From Sphingobacteriales bacterium (GTDB taxonomy: Bacteria > Bacteroidota > Bacteroidia > Chitinophagales > UBA2359): 64,000 nt of DNA. The notes under the pieces were generated by a model. That model was not told the DNA's origin and searched no databases. It saw only the letters and a list, made by a program, of their open reading frames with translations. Shown here one piece after another: positions 34,138-43,571 of this stretch. Location of the stretch: NCBI GenBank assembly GCA_016700115.1, contig CP064999.1, positions 5,513,501-5,577,500 on the forward strand. Reading direction: 5' to 3'. The translations under genes were made by a program, and so were the position numbers. Each line of letters opens with the position of its first letter. Position 1 is the first letter of the stretch.

Positions 34138-35667
34138 ATGGTATTTATGTCCTTCAAATACCCGAACCCTGTTTTTTATTGGTTGCTTCCGGTTTTGATA
34201 GTATTGATGCCGGTATATGTAGCCGCACAACCCGATCGGTTTGGGGGAGGCGTTGTCATAGATGACGTAAAATACAGCGAAGTTCCTTTGGCAACACCGC
34301 TCACCAACAAAAGTTACGATAATATTCCCTATCGTCATAACCTTAAAAAATATTGCCCCATACCCGGCGACCAGTTAGGAACCGGAACCTGTGTGGGATG
34401 GGCTGCTGCTTATGGTGCCCGAACAATTATTGAAGCTGTTTCTCAGGGTTGGGACAACGAACAGAAAAAATCAGTGGTCAATACCAATGCTTTTTCACCT
34501 TCTTTCGTCTATCGTCAGGTACTTGCCTACGAAGGTCAGGATTATGATTGTTATATCGGCGTGCATATTTCTGATGCACTTAACGTAATGAAAAGGGTGG
34601 GAAACGTAAAAATCAACCAATATCCTTTTGACGAAAATTGCAGCTTCACCCCTTCTGAGTCTCAGGTTAAAGATGCCGTTAATTTCCGCATTAAAGATTT
34701 TCAGCGCATCACCTTTGTCAAACAGGACAATGCCAAAGTCAGTAAAGTCCGTCATAGCATAGCCAATAATCTGCCTGTTGTTATCGGAATGCAGATATAC
34801 GAGAATTTTAAAGACATTCAGCACGAAGACAATACCTGGAATCCCAACAAAGGGGACAAAGGTCAGGCCAGTATTCATGCCATGTTGGTGGTGGGATATG
34901 ACGACGAAACCCAAACTTTTGAAATCATGAATTCATGGGGCAGTGAATGGGGAAACGGCGGCTTTCTTTATGTCAGGTATGAAGACTTTAACATTTACGT
35001 CAAAGAAGCCTATCAGGTCATTTATGACCTGCCCACAATTGTTCCTGAAAACAATTTTGCAGCAAATATTGACTATAAAGAACTGGCACTTCAAGCAGAA
35101 GGAATGGACATGAACTGTACTTCTGAAGTGATTGGCTCGATGCGTGCCACTCAAAACGGCGCTGTATATTCGATGCATAATATCCATGCACCCTATACCG
35201 GTTTTCAGGTATTTTTAACGCTTGGATCGAAAAACATGAATGTTTATGCCTTCAGTATTGATGACAACAACCAATTCGATCTGCTATATCCATTTCAGCC
35301 GGAGGTGATGAGTTTGTACGGTTCTGAACAAACAAAACCCAACAGCATATCAGCCATTATTCCTTACCATAAAGGTACATTGGCTTTGCCACATGAAGAT
35401 TTTTGTATGCAGTTGGACAACAGCACCGGAACTTTGAACTGTTTTCTGTTTTCAAAAGAACCTATTGACATGCCATCGTTACAAGAACAGCTTGTCAAAA
35501 CAACAGGGAATTTGTACGACAGGTTGCAAACCATTTTTACCGGAAGGATTGCCGAAAGGTCTCAAATTATTTACGAAAGTTCAAGAATTGGATTTGAAGC
35601 CAATTTAGAAGATAGCCGGATAGTTCCGGTGATTATTGATATGAACCATTTTGCTAAAAAACCCTGA
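34138..35667 (+). CDS. Secreted papain-like (C1) cysteine protease
   Basis: 509 residues with an N-terminal signal peptide (about 1-31, YWLLPVLIVLMPVYVAAQ). C1 peptidase domain about 60-300: catalytic Cys85 in GTGTCVGWAAAYG, catalytic His about 247 in ASIHAMLVVGYDD, Asn about 264 in EIMNSWGSEWGNGGF. The remaining 200 residues contain a beta-rich domain like DUF4384 (NMNVYAFSIDDNNQFDLLYP). No T9SS sorting domain, so periplasmic or membrane-associated. The start could also be Met4 at 34147. It lies 23 nt before the caspase-like gene and the two are almost certainly co-transcribed. Confidence 0.88.
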   Translation: MVFMSFKYPNPVFYWLLPVLIVLMPVYVAAQPDRFGGGVVIDDVKYSEVPLATPLTNKSYDNIPYRHNLKKYCPIPGDQLGTGTCVGWAAAYGARTIIEAVSQGWDNEQKKSVVNTNAFSPSFVYRQVLAYEGQDYDCYIGVHISDALNVMKRVGNVKINQYPFDENCSFTPSESQVKDAVNFRIKDFQRITFVKQDNAKVSKVRHSIANNLPVVIGMQIYENFKDIQHEDNTWNPNKGDKGQASIHAMLVVGYDDETQTFEIMNSWGSEWGNGGFLYVRYEDFNIYVKEAYQVIYDLPTIVPENNFAANIDYKELALQAEGMDMNCTSEVIGSMRATQNGAVYSMHNIHAPYTGFQVFLTLGSKNMNVYAFSIDDNNQFDLLYPFQPEVMSLYGSEQTKPNSISAIIPYHKGTLALPHEDFCMQLDNSTGTLNCFLFSKEPIDMPSLQEQLVKTTGNLYDRLQTIFTGRIAERSQIIYESSRIGFEANLEDSRIVPVIIDMNHFAKKP

Positions 35668-35690
35668 TTTAACTCCTAATCCAAACCAAT

Positions 35691-38000
35691 ATGAACAACA
35701 TACTAACTATATCAAAAGCTATGTTTAAACGAATTTTGATAGCCTCCCTGCTCACATTTTACCTGACCTCGGTTGCTCAAAATGAGCAAACCATCCTACT
35801 TGCTCCGGTAAAAGACAACGGCAAATGGGGATATATCAACGATAGCGGTAAATTTATCGTATTCCCGAAATTTGAGTTTGCCAATGAATTTACAGAAGGA
35901 TTGGCTGCTGTGAAAGTCAATGGCCTTTGGGGATTTATCAATGGCAATGGTAAATATGTCATTGAGCCCAAATTTGACGATGCCTATAATTATTCGGAAA
36001 ATATTGCACGGGTAAAACAAAACGGGCAATGGGGATATATTGATAAACAAGGACGTTATTTGACTCAACACAATTACGAATTAGCCGGCGATTTTTCAGA
36101 TGGACTTGCACCGGTTTTGTTGGGAGGAAAATTTGGATATATCAATTCCAAAGGAGAGTATGTACTCGAACCTCAGTTTGACGATGCCTATGATTTTTCG
36201 GAAGGAGTAGCTTTGGTTTCCCTGAACGGCCAATGGGGCTATATTGATATGTCAGGCAATTTTGTTGAATTACCCCCAAGCGAAGACCTTTCCAACTTCA
36301 TTTCAGAAGGCATGGCAGTGGTCAGATCCAACGGAAAATATGGTTACCTGAACACCAAAGGTCAATTTGCCATTGCTCCGCAATTCGAAGATGCCCGACA
36401 TTTTTCAGAAAGTCTTGCGGCAGTCGCAAAAAACAGAAAATACGGATATATTGACTCTAACGGCAATTTTGGCATCAACCCCGTTTTTGAAGATGCCGAT
36501 TATTTTACGGAAAGATTAGCCGCCGTCCGGTTTAACGGCTATTATGGCTATATCAATACGGCAGGCACATTTGTCATTGTGCCTCAGTTTGAAGATGCCA
36601 AACCTTTTGCAGAAGGATTGGCAAAAGTGCGCTTTGAAGGTCGTTATGGTTTTATCAATAACCGGGGCGAATTTGTTGTAGCACCTGAATACAAGTGGGC
36701 GAACGATTTTTCAGAAGGTTTGGCTTCCGTTGAATGGAACGGAAATTTTGGTTATATCAGCTCGTTGGGTTGGACAATCATCGAACCACAGTTTGAAGAA
36801 GCCGGTTCGTTCAAAAAAGTGCAGATAATTAACTCTACCAATAAACCTCAAATAACCATAGAAGCTCCTTTGGATGCTGTTACAACCGTTGAACAGCCTG
36901 AAATTACCGTTAAAGCGCTCATATCGTCCTCTACTCAGTTAGCAGATTACCTGTTGGTCATCAACAACCAGTTGCAAGACCTTCAACCCGGTATTAAAGG
37001 AACAAGCATTAAAAAAATCAGCAAATCAGATACGGAAAATCACGATGTATTGGTCGAAACTACCATAAACCTTCAACCCGGCCTCAATGAATTTTATCTG
37101 CGCGCTGTGAACAACAACGGCAGTACAAACTCGGAAACCAAAAAAGTGTTGTATTACAGCAGCGAAATGGCCGAAAAACCAAACCTCTATATCCTGACTG
37201 TAGGAATTGCCAAATATCAGCAAAGCCAATACAATATTAACTATGCCGATGCCGATGCCAATGATTTTGCCAATGCGTTTTATCTGCAAAGCAAAATGCC
37301 CGAATATGAACGCCTGTATAAAAACATCGTTATCGAAAAACTGATTAACGAAGATGCCACCACGCAAAACATCAAAAAAGCAATTTACAGTATGCGCAAA
37401 ATGGCGGTTAAAGGCGATTTGTTTGTTTTGCATATCTCTTCGCACGGAGAAATTGACACACAGGGAGATTTTTATATCCGAACTTATGATGCTGATGCAG
37501 GGTTGGACTATTTGTCTATTTCAGCACTTTCAAACAAATGGCTTGCCGAACAAATCCGTCAATTTGATTGCACAGTTGTCCAGTTATTCGATGCCTGCCA
37601 TAGTGGATCCGGAAGTTCTGATTTAGTTAATGACGGATTAGCGCTAAAAGGCAGTGAAAGCACAGATATTGCAGTCAGAGAACTCAAGGATGCCTTGCAG
37701 TCAAAAGCCCTCTACTTCTTTGCTTCAAGTAGCCGTATGCAAATGTCGCAGGAACGCAAAGAATGGGAAAATGGTGCCTTTACCGAAGCCGTACTCAATT
37801 GTTTTAACCAAAAACCCTATACTACTTTCAATGGCCAACCCATCATTGCAGACCTGAACGGCGATGGATTTATCAATACCAGCGAACTGAACGACTATAT
37901 TTCTAAAGTGGTTAAAGTGATCACAAACGGTCAGCAAACCCCAAAAGCAACTATCGAAAACGGCGAAACGATTAACCTTTTTGTTTTAGACAAGAAATAA
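35691..38000 (+). CDS. WG-repeat, caspase-like (C14) secreted protein
   Basis: 769 residues; an alternative start at 35721 gives a cleaner signal peptide (MFKRILIASLLTFYLTSVAQ). Residues 40-370 are about ten WG repeats of 34 residues (for example KWGYINDSGKF, LWGFINGNGKY, QWGYIDKQGRY). A short beta domain follows, then a C14 peptidase domain from KPNLYILTVGIAKYQ: catalytic His about 584 in LHISSHGE and Cys about 635 in LFDACHSGSGS. Near the end ADLNGDGFINTSEL fits an EF-hand-like calcium loop, as in many metacaspases. Paired with the papain-like protease. Export is by signal peptide; no T9SS domain is seen. Confidence 0.9.
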   Translation: MNNILTISKAMFKRILIASLLTFYLTSVAQNEQTILLAPVKDNGKWGYINDSGKFIVFPKFEFANEFTEGLAAVKVNGLWGFINGNGKYVIEPKFDDAYNYSENIARVKQNGQWGYIDKQGRYLTQHNYELAGDFSDGLAPVLLGGKFGYINSKGEYVLEPQFDDAYDFSEGVALVSLNGQWGYIDMSGNFVELPPSEDLSNFISEGMAVVRSNGKYGYLNTKGQFAIAPQFEDARHFSESLAAVAKNRKYGYIDSNGNFGINPVFEDADYFTERLAAVRFNGYYGYINTAGTFVIVPQFEDAKPFAEGLAKVRFEGRYGFINNRGEFVVAPEYKWANDFSEGLASVEWNGNFGYISSLGWTIIEPQFEEAGSFKKVQIINSTNKPQITIEAPLDAVTTVEQPEITVKALISSSTQLADYLLVINNQLQDLQPGIKGTSIKKISKSDTENHDVLVETTINLQPGLNEFYLRAVNNNGSTNSETKKVLYYSSEMAEKPNLYILTVGIAKYQQSQYNINYADADANDFANAFYLQSKMPEYERLYKNIVIEKLINEDATTQNIKKAIYSMRKMAVKGDLFVLHISSHGEIDTQGDFYIRTYDADAGLDYLSISALSNKWLAEQIRQFDCTVVQLFDACHSGSGSSDLVNDGLALKGSESTDIAVRELKDALQSKALYFFASSSRMQMSQERKEWENGAFTEAVLNCFNQKPYTTFNGQPIIADLNGDGFINTSELNDYISKVVKVITNGQQTPKATIENGETINLFVLDKK

Positions 38001-38047
38001 TATCGAACCATGTCAGCTAAAATTTGTTTTTTAGTCCGTTAATTCAT

Positions 38048-38085
38048 AAAACTGCTCCAATTTGAATTGAAGCAGTTTTTTTTAT
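38048..38085 (+). terminator. Terminator after the protease pair
   Basis: AAACTGCT-CAATT pairs with AATTG-AGCAGTTT (one mismatch), followed by eight T. Confidence 0.75.
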
Positions 38086-38112
38086 TCTCTAACTTTTTGA
38101 AAATCATAAAAA

Positions 38113-38781
38113 ATGTTCAAAAACCTGTTTTTTCTATTTCTTTTAACCGTAAACTTTATCACCTTGACTGCTCAAAACGAAACCAAAGTCAAAGAGCCCC
38201 GCGTTTTAATCACAACCGATTTTGGCAATATCATCGTTAAACTCTATAATGAAACGCCCTACCACCGCGACAATTTTCTGAAATTGGTAAAAGAAGGCTT
38301 TTACAACGATTTGTTGTTCCACCGCATCATTAAAGACTTTATGATTCAAGGAGGCGACCCAAATTCCAGAAATGCAGAACCCGGACAACAATTGGGCATG
38401 GGCAGTCCGGGATATACTCTGCCGGCAGAAATTAACCCCAATTTGTTTCACAAAAAAGGAGCACTTTCTGCTGCAAGAACCGGCGATCAGGGAAATCCTC
38501 AAAGACGATCTTCCGGCAGCCAATTTTATTTAGTACATGGAAAGGTACTCAGCGATGCCGATATTGAACAATTGACGCGAAATGGATTTGTTCTTACCCC
38601 CCAGCAAATTGAAACTTATAAAACCATTGGTGGAACTGCTTTTTTAGATGCTCAATATACCGTGTTTGGTGAAATAGTCGAAGGATTGGAAGTGTTGGAA
38701 AAAATAATTGTCGTGCCCACGCAAGCCGGAGATCGCCCGGTAAAAGATGTAAAAATGACCATGACTGTTCTTTCAGAATAG
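38113..38781 (+). CDS. Exported cyclophilin-type peptidyl-prolyl isomerase
   Basis: 222 residues. A signal peptide (MFKNLFFLFLLTVNFITLTA) is followed by a cyclophilin domain: LITTDFGNIIVKLYNETPYH, FYNDLLFHRIIKDFMIQGGDP with the active-site Arg, SGSQFYLVHG and FGEIVEGLEVLEKI. An insertion between GSQFYLVHGK and FLDAQYTVFG (about 30 residues) is common in Bacteroidota members. Acts as a folding catalyst in the periplasm. Convergent with hemW. Confidence 0.92.
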   Translation: MFKNLFFLFLLTVNFITLTAQNETKVKEPRVLITTDFGNIIVKLYNETPYHRDNFLKLVKEGFYNDLLFHRIIKDFMIQGGDPNSRNAEPGQQLGMGSPGYTLPAEINPNLFHKKGALSAARTGDQGNPQRRSSGSQFYLVHGKVLSDADIEQLTRNGFVLTPQQIETYKTIGGTAFLDAQYTVFGEIVEGLEVLEKIIVVPTQAGDRPVKDVKMTMTVLSE

Positions 38782-38850
38782 TTTGGTATTTAAGTTTTTG
38801 GCAACCAGTATCAATGCTCTGAAATTTTATGCGCACGGACATCGCAAATT

Positions 38851-39975
38851 TCAGATAAACAGATCGGCAATCACTGCATCGGCGGTAAAACGGGCATGAG
38901 GCAATAAATACAGCGTTTCCGTTTCTATGCTCATTTTACCGCTGATGATATATTTTTCAACTCCCTTTCTTAGGTGCTCCAAATAATTCCTGCCAAAATT
39001 GAGCAGGATATACTCAAACTTACAACCCCAGGAAGTTCTTAAGGTTGTCATCAGGTATTCATTAAACCGGTCATCCACACTCAACACTTCTATTTCGAAA
39101 GGAATGATGCTTTGCGCAATTGATTTGAGATATTGTGCATTGTTAGATACATTCCATTGGCGCGATATTCCGTTAAAAGAATGAGCTGAAGGTCCAATCC
39201 CAAGATAGGGTTTGCCGGTCCAGTAACTGCTGTTATGGCCGGCAACATATCCGGGCAAACAGAAATTAGATATCTCGTAGTGCTGGTAGTTGTATTTTGC
39301 CAATGTTTGGGTCAGGATTTGAAATTGTTTCTCCGATAATAGTTCGTCAACAGGAGCAACTTTACCAATCTCAATAAAATGTTGTAATGCTGTTTTAGGC
39401 TCAACGGTCAGACAATATGCCGAAATATGGGGAATATTTAACTCAATAACAGTTGATAGGTTAGCTTGCCATTGTTCTTTGCTCAATGTGGGAGTACCAT
39501 AAATCAGGTCAATGCTAAGGTTCGAAAATCCGGCCTCGAGGGCATTTTTTAAACAAGCAACAGCATCATGAGCATTATGAGCGCGGTTCATAAATTTTAA
39601 ATCGGCATCAGAAAAAGACTGAACCCCAATGCTCAACCTGTTCACAGGCGTTTGTCGAAGTCCTTTTAATTTTTCGGGGGTAAGGTCATCGGGATTGGCT
39701 TCCAGGGTAATTTCAGCGTCTGGAGAAATTGTAAAATAGGCAGAGAGATGCTCAATGAGCGAATTAATCTCATCTGGTTCTAACAAGGAAGGAGTGCCTC
39801 CTCCGAAATAGATACTCATCAACGTTGTATCGCCTAAATAATCTTTTCGCAAATCAATTTCCTGTTTTAAAGCAATCAACATTTCATTTTTACTTCGCAA
39901 AGAGGTTGAAAAATGAAAATTGCAATAATGACAAGCTTGTTTGCAAAAAGGAATGTGTACATAAACTCCACTCAT
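38851..39975 (-). CDS. hemW: Heme chaperone HemW (radical SAM)
   Basis: 374 residues from ATG 39975 (MSGVYVHIPFCKQACHYCNF). The CxxxCxxC cluster motif is CKQACHYC; then SIYFGGGTPSLL, EITLEANPDD, RLSIGVQSF and LSIDLIYGTP, all standard for HemW and its coproporphyrinogen dehydrogenase relatives. The shorter N-terminus and YEISNFCLPGYVAGHNSSYW favour HemW over HemN. Binds a 4Fe-4S cluster and SAM and delivers heme to acceptors. The frame extends 41 codons upstream, but those codons have no family similarity. Confidence 0.92.
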   Translation of the reverse strand: MSGVYVHIPFCKQACHYCNFHFSTSLRSKNEMLIALKQEIDLRKDYLGDTTLMSIYFGGGTPSLLEPDEINSLIEHLSAYFTISPDAEITLEANPDDLTPEKLKGLRQTPVNRLSIGVQSFSDADLKFMNRAHNAHDAVACLKNALEAGFSNLSIDLIYGTPTLSKEQWQANLSTVIELNIPHISAYCLTVEPKTALQHFIEIGKVAPVDELLSEKQFQILTQTLAKYNYQHYEISNFCLPGYVAGHNSSYWTGKPYLGIGPSAHSFNGISRQWNVSNNAQYLKSIAQSIIPFEIEVLSVDDRFNEYLMTTLRTSWGCKFEYILLNFGRNYLEHLRKGVEKYIISGKMSIETETLYLLPHARFTADAVIADLFI

Positions 39976-40133
39976 AAATAAAATTCCAGGAGTGTTTAAA
40001 AATTTAAATCTCCAAACAAGGCTCACTTTACAATCAGTCTGAGAAGTTGGACTAAAGTTGTAAATTACCGGCAAATCTACAAAAAGCATGATTTCCATCT
40101 TGCATAGTCCTCATTCTAATCAATACCAAGAAT

Positions 40134-41033
40134 ATGAAAGAAGAAGATAAAACCTCTCAAACAAACCTTCCTGAGATAGACAAACTTTGGGATTATAGTA
40201 ACCCAAAAGAAACTGCACTAAAATTTAAAGAATTATTGCATGATGCCGAAAAATCGGGCAATCAATTTTATCGGGCAGAACTCCTGACCCAGTTAGCGAG
40301 AACCCAAAGTTTGCAACGCGCATTTACCGAAGCCCATTTAATTTTGGATTCTGTTCAAAAAATGCTTTCCACACAGGAAATGCCGGTTCCCGAAATTCGA
40401 TATCTTCTCGAACGTGGACGTACTTACAATTCCAATAATGAACAGGAAAAGGCAATACCTTTGTTTAAAGCAGCTTTTGAAAAAGCAGTTATCAACAACG
40501 AAGATTTCTATGCCATAGATGCCCTTCACATGTTGGGAATAGCAGATAAACCTCAGGAACAGTTGACCTGGAATTTATTGGCAATGGAGTTGGCTGAAAA
40601 ATCAAACAATAGAAAAGCAACCGGTTGGTTAGGCCCTTTATATAATAATATCGGTTGGACATACCATGACATGCAGGATTATTCCAAAGCATTGGTAATG
40701 TTTGAAAAATCTTTAGCCTGGAGAATTGAACACAAGGACGAGCAAGGTATTTTTATTGCAAAATGGTGTCTCGGAAGGGTCAACAGGTCCTTAAATCGAA
40801 TAGACGAAGCCCTGCAAATTCAAAAACAATTAGCAAAAGAAATTGAGGACAAAAATGTAAACCCTGATGGATATGTTTATGAAGAGCTGGCAGAATGTTT
40901 ACTACTTCAAGGTAAAATTGAGGAAGCAAAAACCTATTTTTGGTTGGCCTATGAATTGCTGTCAAAAGATGAATGGTTAAAAGCCAACGAACAGAACAGA
41001 CTTGAACGATTGTTAAAGCTTGGAAAGGGGTAA
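40134..41033 (+). CDS. Tetratricopeptide-repeat protein
   Basis: 299 residues without signal peptide. TPR-like helix pairs run through most of it (EQEKAIPLFKAAFEKAVINN; LYNNIGWTYHDMQDYSKALV with the following MFEKSLAWRIE; RIDEALQIQKQLAKEIEDKN; LLQGKIEEAKTYFWLAYELL). Probably a cytoplasmic scaffold or regulator. Divergent from hemW. No effector domain is seen, so no function is offered. Confidence 0.75.
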   Translation: MKEEDKTSQTNLPEIDKLWDYSNPKETALKFKELLHDAEKSGNQFYRAELLTQLARTQSLQRAFTEAHLILDSVQKMLSTQEMPVPEIRYLLERGRTYNSNNEQEKAIPLFKAAFEKAVINNEDFYAIDALHMLGIADKPQEQLTWNLLAMELAEKSNNRKATGWLGPLYNNIGWTYHDMQDYSKALVMFEKSLAWRIEHKDEQGIFIAKWCLGRVNRSLNRIDEALQIQKQLAKEIEDKNVNPDGYVYEELAECLLLQGKIEEAKTYFWLAYELLSKDEWLKANEQNRLERLLKLGKG

Positions 41034-41129
41034 AGAATGTATGATTTTATTTAAAAAACACAAAACTATATCCTAAACTATTGGTAGCATATCCAAACTT
41101 CATAAAAAGGCAACAAAAAACTAAAACAA

Positions 41130-41549
41130 TTACGCTACTGCATAATATGACATCCCGATAATCACCAAAGCATGAAGAAATTGATCGAAACCAAATAACA
41201 ACCAAAACCACTTGTTTGCCGGGTCTATTAGTATAGGGAACCAACCATTCATCCTACCCTTGGAAATATCTATTAAAAAATGTGTGACAACCTGAAAACC
41301 TATGAGTTTCAGAATGAGCAGGGTATCAATTGGTATAAAACAAAACAAGAAAATAAGCATCAGCAAACCATGAACTCCGGCATGAGCTAAAACAGGTAAA
41401 ACCTGCTTTCCGGTTTGCTTGGCACTTAGCATAGAAGTTGTTGACAAGAAGGTAAAATCTCCTAAAAAATGGCAGAAAAAAAGTCCGATTAATATGAATG
41501 TTTGCAATTTATTTACTGGGTTTTGGTAAATCTGTCTTACTTGAAACAC
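41130..41549 (-). CDS. DUF3307 membrane protein
   Basis: 139 residues with four hydrophobic segments. Family marks: FCHFLGDFTFLS near the start, a K-containing loop, LPVLAHAGVHGLLML, VVTHFLIDISKGR and FGFDQFLHALVII, the conserved His/Asp pattern of DUF3307 inner-membrane proteins of unknown role. It begins with GTG at 41549; a later start near NKLQTFILIG is possible. It stands alone between a TPR gene and a DNA methylase. Confidence 0.8.
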   Translation of the reverse strand: MFQVRQIYQNPVNKLQTFILIGLFFCHFLGDFTFLSTTSMLSAKQTGKQVLPVLAHAGVHGLLMLIFLFCFIPIDTLLILKLIGFQVVTHFLIDISKGRMNGWFPILIDPANKWFWLLFGFDQFLHALVIIGMSYYAVA

Positions 41550-41660
41550 TCATCAAAAATGAAATTAAAACTCAATTCTAATATCAGTATCACAAGTATT
41601 TGAGGGCAAATTTAAAGAAGAATTTACGTTAAATTCAAATTATTTTAATAAATCAGGATT

Positions 41661-42536
41661 TTATAGAGTTGGCAGTTCAGTTAGATTCTCATTGTTCTTA
41701 TAATAGTTCGCAGGTTTCATTGAGGTCAGGTAGTTTGAGATAAATATTTCTTTTCCGGTTTTGTCAGAATTGGCAGCAACATTTCTCATCCCATAAGTCA
41801 GATCCCAACTGAAGATTTTTGCAAAGCTGAACAATTTGCAAATATATTCCGAATCATCATAAGTAATTAACCATTGGTGGGGACATTTTTTCATGGTTTC
41901 TGCGAACCGGATATGATCAAAATCTTTGTGTAAATGTCCGTTTTTACCATAAAGCGCAGATTTGGCTGCCGAATAATACGGGGGGTCCAAAAACAAGAAT
42001 ACTTCATTACCCTGTTGCATTACAACTTCTGCGTAATCTAAATTGGTAATTTTGACAGTTTCAAGTCTGATTGCAAGTGCCTTCACCCTTTCAACAGAAG
42101 AAGTGGTAAATCTGCCTTGAAAAGCGGCTTCAGAAAAACCTCCCGAGTCACTTGTTCCGGAAAAAGTAATCCGGTTGAAGATAAAAAAAGCTGCTGCTTT
42201 TTCCGGTTCGGTAAAAGTATGGTAATGCTCCTTTAAGAAGAAAAACAATTTTTTCCCTTCAGGAAAAAAGGTTTTAAATCTCCATATAGCCTCAATCAGC
42301 TCAGTAGGGTTTTCTTTACACTGTTTCCAAAAACATAAAAGAGGTGGGTATAAATCGTTAATCCAAAATTTAGCCGCCGGGTGCAATTGCTGTTGGTGAA
42401 TATAAACAGACCCCCCTCCAACAAAAGGCTCTCTGTATTCTTTATATGGGGGAATGAGCGAATCAATTAAAGAAACTGCTCTGCTTTTTCCTCCGGGGTA
42501 TCTCAATGGGCTTTTAATCATCTTGTTCATGAGCAT
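41661..42536 (-). CDS. D12-class DNA adenine methylase, orphan
   Basis: 291 residues. Transfers methyl from SAM to N6 of adenine in DNA. Motif I is SPLRYPGGKSRAVSLI with FVGGGSVYIHQQ, motif IV is FLDPPYYSAAK (DPPY), and NRITFSGTSDSGGF and TYDDSEYICKLF are typical of Dam-like D12 enzymes. No restriction endonuclease lies beside it, so it is either a Dam-like regulator of GATC or related sites or a leftover of a restriction system. The target cannot be read from sequence. Confidence 0.9.
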   Translation of the reverse strand: MLMNKMIKSPLRYPGGKSRAVSLIDSLIPPYKEYREPFVGGGSVYIHQQQLHPAAKFWINDLYPPLLCFWKQCKENPTELIEAIWRFKTFFPEGKKLFFFLKEHYHTFTEPEKAAAFFIFNRITFSGTSDSGGFSEAAFQGRFTTSSVERVKALAIRLETVKITNLDYAEVVMQQGNEVFLFLDPPYYSAAKSALYGKNGHLHKDFDHIRFAETMKKCPHQWLITYDDSEYICKLFSFAKIFSWDLTYGMRNVAANSDKTGKEIFISNYLTSMKPANYYKNNENLTELPTL

Positions 42537-43045
42537 ATTAGAAACAAAACGGTTTAGATGTTGTTTTCAATTTTCCGGAGAATGGAAACTTAAATTTATG
42601 AATCATCAGCTAAGTTTCTTTGGGTCTTATGAATTTCGGCATAAAAATAAAAATTAACCTGGACAAACATCGTAATTACCAACTATGACATAAAAACTAT
42701 GGTCTCCTGTATTGTTAACGGTATAACTTTAACTATCCGGCAAAATTTATATCTAATTGAACAGACTGCATGTATGTTAAAAAAGGGAAACTATAATTCA
42801 ATCCCTTAAAAATTATCAGCCAATTTATACTTTACAAATCACAAATTTAACCAACTCGGTTCAGCTTAGTTTTGAACAAAAACAATTCTGAATTAGCAGT
42901 CAACGTTATAACCAAAATCACTTGTAAAAAAAAGGAAAAGAGGTCAATATCAAAATTCAATAAAACAAAACAAACCTGAGACTTAAACAGGTTAACCGAC
43001 AAAATAACTAACTTTGCACTCATTACTCATTTTAATCCATTTTTT
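42537..43045. other. Spacer upstream of the YciI-like gene
   Basis: About 510 nt of AT-rich sequence. The only feature I support is the promoter at 43009-43016 near its end. Confidence 0.4.
43009..43016 (+). promoter_or_regulatory. Promoter -7 box of the YciI-like gene
   Basis: TAACTTTG fits TAnnTTTG, 30 nt before the ATG at 43046. Confidence 0.5.
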
Positions 43046-43342
43046 ATGAGTTTATACATGATAGATATCCAACTGCCTGATACATTCAACCAAAATTTTC
43101 TGGAACTGATACCTGATCAACGCGCTCATATAGACCAACTTTTAGCCGAAGGAAAGGTATTAAGCTATTCTCTTGCCGCCAACCGATCTAAACTATGGGT
43201 CATTGTAAATGCTGAAGACCGTCGAGAAGTCTATGACCTGATTGCCGGATTTCCAATTTACACTTATATAAAATCAGTTGTGTCAGAATTAGCTTTTCAC
43301 AACCATTTCGAACAGGTAGCGCCTCAGTTTTCGTTAAATTAA
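43046..43342 (+). CDS. YciI/muconolactone-isomerase-like small protein
   Basis: 98 residues of the dimeric ferredoxin-like alpha/beta barrel type: MIDIQLPDTFNQNFLELIPD, RAHIDQLLAEGKVLSYSLAA, LWVIVNAEDRREVYDLIAGF and PIYTYIKSVVSELAFHN. The His and Asp near QRAHIDQLL are where YciI-like proteins place their active site. Possibly catalytic, but the substrate is unknown. Separate from glmS by 229 nt. Confidence 0.7.
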   Translation: MSLYMIDIQLPDTFNQNFLELIPDQRAHIDQLLAEGKVLSYSLAANRSKLWVIVNAEDRREVYDLIAGFPIYTYIKSVVSELAFHNHFEQVAPQFSLN

Positions 43343-43571
43343 CGGCTATTTAAAGCAGTCTTTTTAATCCTCTGCAACTTTTGACTTTTAAAAAGCTACT
43401 ATCTGTCAATTGCTTGCAAAATATTTGAAGCAGGTAAAAAGTTCAAAAAAACCAACATCCTTCTTTAAAATCCAACCTAAATGTCATGTTCAGGGTTAAT
43501 ATTGCATTGCCTTTTTTAAAAAAATTTAACAGGCAATCATCCATTTATCAACCATAAAATTTCAAAATTAA

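Noticed and set aside
43343..43571. glmS ribozyme or other leader element
   Set aside because: The 229-nt leader shows none of the conserved glmS ribozyme pairing, and that ribozyme is a Firmicutes feature.
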